NCBI GenBank assembly: GCA_022768375.1
Contig: JALEMG010000004.1
Span: forward strand, 1-41,457
Origin: Lentisphaeria bacterium
GTDB taxonomy: Bacteria > Verrucomicrobiota > Lentisphaeria > Victivallales > Victivallaceae
Length of the DNA stretch: 41,457 bases
Reading direction: 5' to 3'
Shown here: piece by piece, positions 15,398 through 23,769 of the stretch
Layout: each line of letters opens with the position of its first letter
Position numbering within the stretch: position 1 is the stretch's first letter
Position numbers and translations under genes: made by a program
Notes under the pieces: generated by a model
The model's database searches: none
What the model saw: the letters and a program-made list of their open reading frames with translations, nothing else
Told to the model about the DNA's origin: nothing

Positions 15398-16549
15398 ATG
15401 CTTTACAGTTACAGTTTCGCCGACCGCAAACGCGACCTCGCCGAAGTGATGTCCACGGTCATCAAGGATGAACCGCGCTTCATCTCCGATTTCCGGCGCA
15501 CCGCCGACGCCGTCGGCAGAAAGCACGAATACTGGGAGGACCAGTTGGCCGGTCGCGGCATCACCGCCACCGCCATCGCCTCCGGCGTGCTGACCGTTTC
15601 CGCCGCCGACGCCGCCAAACTGCGGGTCGGGACCCTGATCGCGCTGAAAAGCGACCCGGGGCTGTTCGCGGTCAGCGCCATTGCCGGCACGTCCGTGACG
15701 GTGACGCTGGCGGCGGCCAACGGGTCGAGTCTGACCGCGGCCACGCTGCCCGAAGCCGGCGGCAGTTTCATCATCGTCTCCACCCCCATGGCCGAAGGCA
15801 GCGCCAACGGCGACGGCGACGAGAACTACTCCCTCGGCCATACCGAGTGGAACGCCACCCAGATCTTCCGCAAGGAGATCGTTCTCTCCGGCAGCGCGCT
15901 GGCGGTGAGTCTCTACGGCAGCGCCGACAACCAACTCAACCGCCAGACCGCCTTTGCGCTGGCGGACCTGGCCCGGGACCTCAACCGGGTGGCGCTGTTC
16001 GGCCGCCGGGTGGAAGCAACCGCCGGCGTCCGGGGCGAAGCGGGCGGGCTCTATTACTTCGGCACCGCCGCCGGAGTGCCGTCCATCGACGCGGACGGCG
16101 CGGCGCTGGATTCCTTCCTCATCAACGACGGCGCGCAGGCGCTGCTGGGCGAGGGCGGGGACCCCATGCAGATCCTCTGCTCGCCGGGACAGGCGCGGGT
16201 GATCTCCCATGAGTTCCGCGACCGGATTCAGGTGCTGCGTTCCGACGACCGGCGCGGTGCGTATGTCGCGGTCATCGTCAACGAGATCAACGGCCGGGGC
16301 ATGACCATTCTGGCCGACCCCGACGTGCCGGACACCGACGCGTGGGTGCTCGACCCCGCCTGTTTCGCGCTGGCCAATCTGGCCGGACGGGCGATCACCG
16401 ACACCGACGCCACGCCCAGGGGATTCGACGGCATCCGCCGGGTCGCCATCGGCGAACTCACCTTTGAGTTCAGGAACGTGAAACAGCGCTGCTGCCGGAT
16501 CAGGAATCTCAAAGGCAGCACGGCGGCCATCACCGCGCTGCGCGGCTGA
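15398..16549 (+). CDS. Major capsid protein, SU10-like (DUF5309 type)
   Basis: 383 residues. The N-terminus (YSFADRKRDLAEVMSTVIKDEP) and the following EYWEDQL resemble the SU10-type major capsid family. An inserted beta-rich domain (about 50-125: ITATAIASGVLTVSAADAAK) matches the family, as do NYSLGHTEWNATQIFRKEIV, then NRQTAFALADLARDLNRVALFG, and the C-terminal ILADPDVPDTDAWVLDPACF. HK97-fold proteins of this kind build the icosahedral head. The start has an AAGGAG site. A strong terminator follows directly, so the gene may be the main product of the cassette transcript. Confidence 0.8.
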   Translation: MLYSYSFADRKRDLAEVMSTVIKDEPRFISDFRRTADAVGRKHEYWEDQLAGRGITATAIASGVLTVSAADAAKLRVGTLIALKSDPGLFAVSAIAGTSVTVTLAAANGSSLTAATLPEAGGSFIIVSTPMAEGSANGDGDENYSLGHTEWNATQIFRKEIVLSGSALAVSLYGSADNQLNRQTAFALADLARDLNRVALFGRRVEATAGVRGEAGGLYYFGTAAGVPSIDADGAALDSFLINDGAQALLGEGGDPMQILCSPGQARVISHEFRDRIQVLRSDDRRGAYVAVIVNEINGRGMTILADPDVPDTDAWVLDPACFALANLAGRAITDTDATPRGFDGIRRVAIGELTFEFRNVKQRCCRIRNLKGSTAAITALRG

Positions 16550-16571
16550 CCGCGAAACTTCAACCATCCGA

Positions 16572-16604
16572 CCGCCCTCCCGGACCTCTCCGGGAGGCGG
16601 TTTT
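16572..16604 (+). terminator. Intrinsic terminator after the major capsid gene
   Basis: CCGCC-c-TCCCGG (16572-16583), loop ACCTCT, CCGGGAGGCGG (16590-16600), then TTTT. It probably reduces transcription of the downstream connector and terminase genes relative to capsid. Confidence 0.8.
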
Positions 16605-16617
16605 CCGGGAGATCGCC

Positions 16618-16992
16618 ATGCTGAATCTCGAAAACATCGACGGATATTTCCGGCGGCACCCGTTGCGCGCCAAATACTTCCGTTTTGCCGAGGCCGACCG
16701 CTCCGGCGCCGCCGCCGTAGCGGAACGGGACGTCTCCGCCGCGCTGGATTACGCCGCCGTGCCGGAAGCGCAGGCGGATATCTTTCTGGCGGCGACCGCC
16801 GAACAGACGTTGTTTCTTCTGCTCAATCCGGCCCGTCTGACCGGCGCGACCGACGGCGTCGCCGCCGAAAGTTCCGCGGGGGAACACCGGAGTTACCGCA
16901 CCGCGCGTCATCCGCTCTGCCTGCGGGCCGCCGCACTGATCGCACCGCTGCAACGCGGCGGAAACGCCGCACTGAAACTCAACCGAGGATAA
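16618..16992 (+). CDS. Hypothetical phage protein, head-completion/connector candidate
   Basis: 124 residues beginning MLNLENIDGYFRRHPLRAKY, with a CGGGAG site. It is predicted mostly helical: DRSGAAAVAERDVSAALDYA, then QADIFLAATAEQTLFLLLNP and a basic C-terminal stretch. No specific family is recognised. Small proteins of this size right after the major capsid gene are often head-tail connectors (gp6-like adaptors that bind the portal), and the helical make-up fits. The assignment rests on position only. Confidence 0.45.
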   Translation: MLNLENIDGYFRRHPLRAKYFRFAEADRSGAAAVAERDVSAALDYAAVPEAQADIFLAATAEQTLFLLLNPARLTGATDGVAAESSAGEHRSYRTARHPLCLRAAALIAPLQRGGNAALKLNRG

Positions 16993-16999
16993 GACCACC

Positions 17000-17524
17000 A
17001 TGCTCAAACGTGAATGCAACACCGCCTGTCCGGAGTGCTACGGAAAATTCCGGACCGGAGAACCCCGCTGCCGCCAATGCGAATACCGCCTCTCCTGCCG
17101 CTACTACAAACTTTCCGGCAGACACGTGGAGTCCCGGGACCACTTCGTCAGTTTCGAGGCGGCGCAGGAGGTCCGGGAGTGTGCCGATTTCGACCACATT
17201 CCCGGATGCGAGAGCGAGGCCGACCGCAGTCAGGAAATGGTTTCGGCGCTGGGACGGTTTTTCCGCTACATGCTGGACCTGGACGGCTACACCCTCGGCA
17301 TCATCGCGGAAGTCGTTTCCCCCAGCGTGCCGGGCGCTCACTGCACGGTCCACCATCTGGGCGATCTGCACGGCTGTTCCCGGCAGGCGATGCACCGCAA
17401 ACTGATGAAGATCATCGGCGCCCGGCCGGAACTGGCGGGACTGTTCCGCAACACCCTCTACAAACTCTCGGAGGCGCGACGGAGTTTCCTGCGCCGCCGG
17501 GCGGCGGGCGTCGCCGCCAAATGA
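17000..17524 (+). CDS. Cys-rich N-terminus plus HTH-like phage protein (possible terminase small subunit)
   Basis: 174 residues. The first 35 contain six cysteines (6, 10, 13, 24, 27, 33, as C-x3-C-x2-C and C-x2-C-x5-C), suggesting a zinc-binding module. A helix-turn-helix-like segment follows near residue 125 (VHHLGDLHGCSRQAMHRKLM). Its stop overlaps the start of the large terminase (ATGA, 17521-17524), the usual place for a small subunit, so a DNA-recognition role in packaging is plausible. A transcription regulator of the late genes is the alternative. No named family is recognised. Confidence 0.5.
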   Translation: MLKRECNTACPECYGKFRTGEPRCRQCEYRLSCRYYKLSGRHVESRDHFVSFEAAQEVRECADFDHIPGCESEADRSQEMVSALGRFFRYMLDLDGYTLGIIAEVVSPSVPGAHCTVHHLGDLHGCSRQAMHRKLMKIIGARPELAGLFRNTLYKLSEARRSFLRRRAAGVAAK

Positions 17525-18783
17525 GACCGTTCGCCTACACCGCCGCCCAGTGCGAAGCCCTGCGGCTGCTCGCATCCCCGGCGCATCACATCATGCTGTT
17601 CGGCGGCTCGCGTTCCGGCAAGAGTTTCGTGCTCTGCTGCGCGCTGACCGTCCGGGCCCTGCGGGTCCCGGGCAGCCGCCATGCGGTGATCCGGCGTTAC
17701 TGCCGCAGTTGCCGCAACTCCATCGGCAATGACACCATGCCCCGGGTCCTGGAGCGGCGGTTCGGCGGACGCGTCCGCTGGGAGTTCAACCGGTCCGAGA
17801 ACTTTTTCCGCTTCGGCAACGGCGCGGAGATCTGGCTCATCGGACTGGACGACGCGGAACGGGCGGACAAGATTCTGGGCAAAGAGTTCGCCACCATCTA
17901 CTTCAACGAATGCTCCGAACTGGAGTATTCCGGCGTGCAGACCGCGCTGACCCGGCTGGCCCAGAACGCCCCGCCGCTGGTGAACAAGGCTTTCTACGAC
18001 TGCAATCCCCCTTCCCGGCGGCACTGGACCTACCGGGTGTTCATGGAGAAGTGCGACCCGGCGGACCGGAAAGCACTCGCACACCCGGAGGACTACGCCG
18101 CCATGCGGATCAATCCGGCGGCGAATCAGGCCAATCTGCCGGCCGGTTACATCGAAAACACCCTCCGTTCCCTGCCGCGCCGCCAGCGGGAACGGTTTCT
18201 GGAAGGCCGCTGGCTGGACGAAGACGGTGCCGCGCTCTGGCGCCCGGACACCATCGCCGCGTCCCGGGTGACCGCTCCGCCGGAACTGCTCCGCATCGTC
18301 ATCGGCGTCGATCCGGCCGTCACCGGCGGCGGCTCCAGCGACCTGACCGGCATCGTGGCCGCCGGAGCGGGGATCGACGGCGAGTACTACATTCTCGCGG
18401 ACCGGAGTTTGCGCGGGTCCCCGGAACAGTGGTTGCGCCGGGTGGACGCTCTCTACCGGGAACTGGCCGCCGACCGCGTGGTGGGCGAAGTCAACAACGG
18501 CGGCGAACTGATCGCCGCGCTGCTGACCGGATTCAACCGGACGCTGGCGTTCAAGGCGGTCCGGGCCTCCCGGGGCAAACTGGTGCGTGCCGAACCGGTG
18601 GCCGCGCTCTACGAACGGGGCGTCGTCCATCATGTGGGGGAGTTCCCCGAACTGGAGGACGAGATGTGTTCCTACGCTCCCGGGCGCGCCGCGAAATCCC
18701 CGGACCGGATGGACGCGCTCGTTTGGGCCGTCACCGAATTGTCCGGTGGAGAAAATCCGGGCGAGAAGTTCTTTTTCGCTTGA
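17521..18783 (+). CDS. terL: Phage terminase large subunit
   Basis: 420 residues. ATPase-nuclease that cuts and pumps DNA into the capsid through the portal. Walker A is GGSRSGKS (28-35) and Walker B IYFNECSE. A coupling region QTALTRLAQ follows. The C-terminal RNase-H-like nuclease has its acidic residues in VIGVDPAVTGGGSSD, VGEVNNGGE and SPDRMDALVWA. All catalytic motifs are present and the frame is intact, so the motor could be active. It is unusual that the large terminase is the last gene of the cassette, after capsid. Its stop codon lies within the -35 of the next gene's promoter, leaving no room for tail genes. Confidence 0.88.
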   Translation: MRPFAYTAAQCEALRLLASPAHHIMLFGGSRSGKSFVLCCALTVRALRVPGSRHAVIRRYCRSCRNSIGNDTMPRVLERRFGGRVRWEFNRSENFFRFGNGAEIWLIGLDDAERADKILGKEFATIYFNECSELEYSGVQTALTRLAQNAPPLVNKAFYDCNPPSRRHWTYRVFMEKCDPADRKALAHPEDYAAMRINPAANQANLPAGYIENTLRSLPRRQRERFLEGRWLDEDGAALWRPDTIAASRVTAPPELLRIVIGVDPAVTGGGSSDLTGIVAAGAGIDGEYYILADRSLRGSPEQWLRRVDALYRELAADRVVGEVNNGGELIAALLTGFNRTLAFKAVRASRGKLVRAEPVAALYERGVVHHVGEFPELEDEMCSYAPGRAAKSPDRMDALVWAVTELSGGENPGEKFFFA

Positions 18784-18808
18784 AAAACCGTCCATCCGAG
18801 TGTATATT
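18780..18808 (+). promoter_or_regulatory. Promoter of the MFS transporter gene
   Basis: TTGAAA (18780-18785), 17 bp, TATATT (18803-18808). The -35 overlaps the terL stop codon. Confidence 0.75.
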
Positions 18809-18889
18809 ATACGCAACGGCTGTGCGGTGACACTCCACTGGTGTGCACAAAGGCCAACGGAATTTCGGAACGATGGAAGGGCCATTATC

Positions 18890-20179
18890 ATGATCCGTCC
18901 CACCGCCCTGACGGGCGAACAGAAACGGCGCAGCCGGTTCTTCTACAATCTGTTCTCCTTCATCAACGGCATCTCCTACATGTGTCTCGGCGAAACGGTG
19001 TTGATTTTGCTGGCGGTGAAAATCGCGGTCCCGGACTGGGGCATCTCCGCCATCGCCGGCATGAGTTACACCGGATACCTCATGCTGACGACGGGCAAAG
19101 CCATCACCGCCAGAGTCGGCGCGGCCAAAACGCAGGAGGTCTGCTGGGTGATCCGCAATTTCGCCGCGCTGCTGGTGGCCTCGGCGGTGCCGCTGTATTT
19201 GAGCGGCCACCCCCATTGGGTCACGGCGGCGGTGCTGACGGGGGCGTTTCTGTTTTACGGGTTCCGGGCGGCGGGAGTAATCATGGCCCAGCCGTTGATC
19301 GGAGAGATTTCGGACGCGGAGAACCGGAGCGGCTTTCTGGCGCTCAGTACCGCGGTGTTCTTTTTCAGCAACGTGGTGACGCTGGTGGCGGTGACGCTGC
19401 TGCTGAAATTCTCGTCCTCGGTCTGGATGCTCGCGGGGATCATCACGTTCGGCGCGGTCTGCGGTTTGGGCGCCGCCCGATGTCTGACGCGGATCGACGA
19501 AACCGCGGCGCTGCGGGATTCCGCCCGCAAACCGCTGTGGCCGGACCTGATCTACACATTGAAATCGGATTCGCTCCGGCGGCAGATCACAGCCGGATTC
19601 GCCACCAATCTCGCGCTGATCATGACCATGCCGATGTCGATGCTGGCGCTGAAGCAGGGATACGGAGTCAGCGATATGACGGCGATGGTCTACGCGCTGG
19701 TGCAGTTCGGTTCCAGCGCGGTGATGTCGCTGCTGACGGCGCGGATCTCGGAGAAGTTCGGCCCGCGCAAACTGCTGATCTGGAGTTGCGAAGCGCTGCT
19801 GCCGGTGGGATTTTTCTGGTGGTTCGCCCCGGCGGAGTTCCATCCGATCTACTGTGCGCTGCCGTTCCTCGTGACGGGGGCGTCCAGCGTGGCTGTCTTG
19901 AACGCCACGATCCACTATTTCCTCCAGAATGTGGAACAGGAACGCCGGGTGTCGGTCTCCGTTTTCGTCTCGGTGGCCACCGGCGCGGGCGCGGGGCTGG
20001 CCGGAACGCTCGTCTGCGCGCTGCTGCTGCGTTTCGGCGCGGCCTGCGCGGACCCGGCACTGCCGTTGAGCCAGTACCGGATCTTCTTTCCGGGGGTGCT
20101 GATCCTGCTGATCCCCTGCATTCTCCTGACGGCCCGGCTGAAGCCCCTGCCGCCGGAAAAACGCAAACTGCCCCGCTGA
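18890..20179 (+). CDS. Major facilitator superfamily transporter
   Basis: 429 residues with about twelve hydrophobic helices and short loops, an inner-membrane secondary transporter. The cytoplasmic loop in the second half, ARISEKFGPRKLLI, corresponds to the MFS loop motif (G-x-x-x-D-R-x-G-R-R variant). GGAAGGG precedes the ATG at 18890. The convergent neighbour, 21 bp away, is a GH78-like rhamnosidase, so a rhamnoside or oligosaccharide substrate is plausible but not shown by sequence. Confidence 0.75.
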   Translation: MIRPTALTGEQKRRSRFFYNLFSFINGISYMCLGETVLILLAVKIAVPDWGISAIAGMSYTGYLMLTTGKAITARVGAAKTQEVCWVIRNFAALLVASAVPLYLSGHPHWVTAAVLTGAFLFYGFRAAGVIMAQPLIGEISDAENRSGFLALSTAVFFFSNVVTLVAVTLLLKFSSSVWMLAGIITFGAVCGLGAARCLTRIDETAALRDSARKPLWPDLIYTLKSDSLRRQITAGFATNLALIMTMPMSMLALKQGYGVSDMTAMVYALVQFGSSAVMSLLTARISEKFGPRKLLIWSCEALLPVGFFWWFAPAEFHPIYCALPFLVTGASSVAVLNATIHYFLQNVEQERRVSVSVFVSVATGAGAGLAGTLVCALLLRFGAACADPALPLSQYRIFFPGVLILLIPCILLTARLKPLPPEKRKLPR

Positions 20180-20200
20180 TCCGCTTCGCCGCTTCGCCGG

Positions 20201-22591
20201 TCAGACGCGCCACGCAAGTTCATGATCGCCGGCGGGGTATTCCCCGGTCGGGGTCACGGCGACGCAGGCTTCCGGGACATGCAGAAAGGCGGTGATGCGG
20301 CCGTCCCGCGCCGTCCAGTGACAGCGGATCGCGCCGTGGGGTGTGGGCACCCGGCCGCGGGCGAAGCGGAGTTCCGGGCACTTGGGCGCGAACGCGAAGC
20401 GGACGAATCCCGGCTCCAGCGGGACGATCCCCAATACCGCCGTCTGCAGAAAGGACGCCGGCGCGGAACTGAACCCGTGACAGAGACTGGCCGACCCGCC
20501 GAATCCGGCTTTGCCGATCTTGTGTACGCCGTTCTCCCACAGCGTCGGGGTACCGGAATCCAGCATGGCGCCCCAGTGCCGGCGGATGAGTTTCAGCGCG
20601 GCGGCGGTGTCGCCGGTCTGTTCCATGGCGTCCAGCAGAAAGATGCAGTAATAAAGTTCGGGGGTGAGCCGTTTCTCGTCCGCCATCGGTTTGCAGAGGT
20701 CCCGGTCCGCTCCGGCCAGCGCCGCCAGCGCGTGAGTCAGACGGCTGGTCCGGGTGATGTCGAAGGGGCCCTCCGGCGGCACGCCGAGGGATTTCAGCAT
20801 CGCCGCGGTCGCGGCGGGGTCCTCGTCGGTATCGAGGATCACCCCCTGCGCCGGGGAATGGAACACCCGGAGCGTCTGTTCCAGCATCCGCGCAAGTTCC
20901 GCTTCGGAGATGAAGCACTCGACCCCCGCGGCGCCGGCAAGGACCCGCAGCGCCCGGGCGGAGAGGATGAAAAGGAAGTTGAGCAGACTGGTCCCCTTGC
21001 CGGAAAATCCCATCCCGTTGAGTTCAAATGACCAGTCGATGAAGTTCCAGTACTTTTGCGGCGGCCGGATGACGCCGGACCCGTCCCGCCAGGCGGCGAA
21101 TGTTTTCAGCATATTCTCCATTTGCCCGTAGCATTCGCGCACCAGTTCCGCGTCTCCGGTGTGCAGATAATAATCCCGCAGGGTCATGGTCAGCGTCAGG
21201 TCGCCGGAGAGGATGACGTGGAAATCGGTTTTGCCGTTGTCCAGCGCGCACGGGCAGTTCTCGTCCGCAATGGAGGGCGAACAACTGGTGAAAAGTCCGT
21301 CCCGCCGGTGCTGGGAAACGATCATCCGAAAGGCCCGCCGGTGGATGCGGGGGTCGCCGAAAATTTTCAGCGCGGTGCGGTTCTCGATGTAGAAATCGTT
21401 GCAGTAGAAAAGCCGTTCCCGCCACGGGCAGTCGGTGAAAATATCCGTGGTGCAGGCGGAAACCGTCTCCCGCGCCGTCTCCCAGAGCCGGTTCAACTGG
21501 TAGTCGCCGCAGAAGAAATCCCCCCGCTCCGCGAAGGGATACCGGCGGTCCACGGCCCGGACCCGGTGGATGACCACCGGACCTGTCACATTGCGCAGCG
21601 TCAGTTGAATGAGCCGGAAGCCCCGCTCCTGAAGCACGTTCCCGCACTGCTGGCGTCCGGCGCGCAACACGCAGCGGTCCGCCATTTTGTAGTTGGGGTT
21701 GGTGCGGGTGTGGTCGGCCCGGAGCCGGTCGCCGCGGTACAACTCCTCCTCATAGGTGAAATCCGCCGCAACGCCCGCATTTCCGGTCGTGAGGTCGACT
21801 TCCGCAAAGCCGCTGATTTCCTTGCCGAAGTCGATCACCAGCGTGATGCCGCCCCCCTCCGGCGGCACGGGCAGCGTCACATCCGCATCCCCGCCGGACG
21901 CCAGCGCGGACAATGCCGTTTCCGCGCCGGGAGGCAGGGGGGAATGGGGTTCGGCGGTGGAGATTCGGGCAAACTCCGGGTCGTTCAGATCGCATCGCGG
22001 CACGAAGGCCGCGGCCGGAACGTCCGCCGGCAGCCGGAGCGTCTCCAGCGGCAGCGGGATGTCCCGTTTGCGCACTTCCTTGCTCTGCAGCGGCGAATCC
22101 GCGGGGACGATCACCGTTTCCGCCGGTTCCGGCGCGGCGGCGAAATTCAAATTCCGCCACTCGGCGTAACCGGACTGAGGCGTGTAGAGCGGACCGTGTT
22201 CCGGCCACTCCCGCGAACAGAGAAACGCGGACCACGACCGGTCGGTGACCGCCAGATCCCCGATGGCCATGCGCACGGCGGGCGTGATGGGCTGGGTGGC
22301 TTCGGCGGGGAAATTCATGCAGACGCTCAGCACCGAGAACCGGTTCTCCCCGACGTGAAGCCACGGAGATACGTCGTATTCGTCGTAATACGCGATCTCC
22401 CGGGTCCCCCGGGCCGGACCGCGGCCGACGCGGACGCCGTTGACCTCCAGAAGATAGTTGCCGTCGCAGGTGATCTGGACGGTCAGAGTCGGGGGGACCT
22501 GCTCCAGACGGAGCGTTTTCTCCACCCGGAAGTGGCAGGGTTCATGCTTTTCCGCCCCCGCCGGAGCGATCCATTGTGCGTGCTGAATCAT
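20201..22591 (-). CDS. Glycoside hydrolase, GH78-like (alpha-L-rhamnosidase family)
   Basis: 796 residues. N-terminal beta-sandwich modules (VNGVRVGRGPARGTREIAYY at about 50-70) are followed by an (alpha/alpha)6-barrel. The barrel has the family signature TDIFTDCPWRERLFYCNDFY, with DCPWRE at 387-392, the region holding the general acid in GH78 enzymes. Such enzymes release terminal alpha-L-rhamnose from glycans or glycosides. No signal peptide is seen, so the enzyme probably acts in the cytoplasm on imported oligosaccharides. The start at 22591 has a GGAAAG site. It lies 303 nt downstream of waaP on the same strand, behind a hairpin-dense region. Another inverting clan GH-L/M family is an alternative. 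Confidence 0.78.
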   Translation of the reverse strand: MIQHAQWIAPAGAEKHEPCHFRVEKTLRLEQVPPTLTVQITCDGNYLLEVNGVRVGRGPARGTREIAYYDEYDVSPWLHVGENRFSVLSVCMNFPAEATQPITPAVRMAIGDLAVTDRSWSAFLCSREWPEHGPLYTPQSGYAEWRNLNFAAAPEPAETVIVPADSPLQSKEVRKRDIPLPLETLRLPADVPAAAFVPRCDLNDPEFARISTAEPHSPLPPGAETALSALASGGDADVTLPVPPEGGGITLVIDFGKEISGFAEVDLTTGNAGVAADFTYEEELYRGDRLRADHTRTNPNYKMADRCVLRAGRQQCGNVLQERGFRLIQLTLRNVTGPVVIHRVRAVDRRYPFAERGDFFCGDYQLNRLWETARETVSACTTDIFTDCPWRERLFYCNDFYIENRTALKIFGDPRIHRRAFRMIVSQHRRDGLFTSCSPSIADENCPCALDNGKTDFHVILSGDLTLTMTLRDYYLHTGDAELVRECYGQMENMLKTFAAWRDGSGVIRPPQKYWNFIDWSFELNGMGFSGKGTSLLNFLFILSARALRVLAGAAGVECFISEAELARMLEQTLRVFHSPAQGVILDTDEDPAATAAMLKSLGVPPEGPFDITRTSRLTHALAALAGADRDLCKPMADEKRLTPELYYCIFLLDAMEQTGDTAAALKLIRRHWGAMLDSGTPTLWENGVHKIGKAGFGGSASLCHGFSSAPASFLQTAVLGIVPLEPGFVRFAFAPKCPELRFARGRVPTPHGAIRCHWTARDGRITAFLHVPEACVAVTPTGEYPAGDHELAWRV

Positions 22592-22894
22592 CGGTATTCT
22601 TTCCCTGTTGTCGTTTGCGGCGTTTCCCTCGCCGGCTGTTGTCTCTATATGGCTTTTGTCCTGAACTTTGCCTGATTTTCCTGCCAACGTTGTCAGCCGC
22701 CTCCCGCTCAACCGTCCCGGAAAAATTTCCGGGACATCGCTCCCGGCGGGACGTGTCGGCTTGCGCCGACCTGAACGCTTCGCTTATGTTTCGCCGCGTT
22801 AAACGGCGACCGGCGTTCCGCCGCTGGACCACGTCCGGCGAAGCCGCCGGTGGCAGATTTCTTTTTATTTTTTTTGCATTGTCCGGTCTTCCTC
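22592..22894. other. Hairpin-dense intergenic region without a gene
   Basis: There is no supportable ORF. Several hairpins lie in a row: GTCCCGGAAA/TTTCCGGGAC (22714-22735, 10-bp stem, 2-nt loop), GTCGGC-TTGC-GCCGAC (about 22757-22772), TCGCCG/CGGCGA (about 22793-22810) and CCGGCG-AAGC-CGCCGG (about 22837-22852). On the plus strand the last is followed by a T-rich stretch, as in a terminator. The long palindrome could be an operator for the rhamnosidase gene or a transcript-end structure. No clear promoter is seen. Confidence 0.5.
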
Positions 22895-23752
22895 TCAGCG
22901 CGGCGCCCCGCCTCCCGCTTCCGCCGGGGGTATCTTCACCGGCGGCGGCAGTTGCCGGAAGCGGCGGCGGCGCAGTTCGGATTCCACCGCGGCGACCAGC
23001 GCGGATTCCGGGGGCGGATCGTGGCGGCGGGCCGCCAGATACCCCCGGAGAAACTCCCGCCGCGCTTCGGCGTCGAAGTCGAAACAGCGGAAATACTCCG
23101 TCAGGTCCCGGGCCGTCTGACGCAGTTTTCTGCCCCATCCGAATGAACGGCAGTCCGCTACGTCGATCCACAGTGCCCGGGGCCCGGCGCTTCCCCCGGT
23201 CAGCAGATTGCCCGGATGAAACCCCTTGTGCCGGTATCCCGCGTCATGCAGCCGTGCCAGCAGACGCAGTTGCTCCCGGGTGAAATCGTCCCGCGCCGCC
23301 GTATCCCCGGCCCGTTCGCCGTCGGGAGTGAAGACCCGGCCGTCCACGCTGCCTTCGACGTAGCGGGTGATCAGAAACGCGCCGGTCAGTCTCCCCCGGC
23401 GCCGGGTCTCGCCCGCCCCCAGCACCTCCGGCGTCGGAATGCCCAGCGAAGCGGCCAGCATGTAGTTGACCGCTTCCCTCGTGCTCGGCGCGAATCGGAA
23501 CCGCGTGCGGAAGACCGCGCTTCCCGCCCGGAAACTTTTGTACACCGCCCGCGTGCCGTCCGCGGCGGTCAGCAGCAAAACGAACTTGGAACACGTTCCC
23601 CAGATCGAGGGAAAACTTCCCCCCTCCGTCACCCCTCCCGGCGCCGCCTCCATCGCGCGGAACGCCGGAGCGAAATCCCGGCGCAGAAACCGCCACGAGC
23701 GGAACCGGCTGCGCATGGCCGCGTTGAAACCGTCGGTACAGAATTCCCGCAT
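22895..23752 (-). CDS. WaaP/Kdo-kinase-like lipopolysaccharide core kinase
   Basis: 285 residues with a protein-kinase-like fold. Visible are VYKSF (Lys72, ATP-binding), ITRYVEG (hinge), the catalytic loop HKGFHPGNLL (175-184, equivalent of H-R-D-x-x-x-x-N) and WIDVADC (Asp197, the D of DFG). The family phosphorylates Kdo or heptose of the LPS inner core at the inner face of the inner membrane. GGAGG precedes the start, 17 nt after rnr. It is the last gene of the long minus-strand unit. It indicates an LPS-bearing outer membrane. Confidence 0.8.
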   Translation of the reverse strand: MREFCTDGFNAAMRSRFRSWRFLRRDFAPAFRAMEAAPGGVTEGGSFPSIWGTCSKFVLLLTAADGTRAVYKSFRAGSAVFRTRFRFAPSTREAVNYMLAASLGIPTPEVLGAGETRRRGRLTGAFLITRYVEGSVDGRVFTPDGERAGDTAARDDFTREQLRLLARLHDAGYRHKGFHPGNLLTGGSAGPRALWIDVADCRSFGWGRKLRQTARDLTEYFRCFDFDAEARREFLRGYLAARRHDPPPESALVAAVESELRRRRFRQLPPPVKIPPAEAGGGAPR

Positions 23753-23769
23753 CCGTCCTCCCTCCCTTG

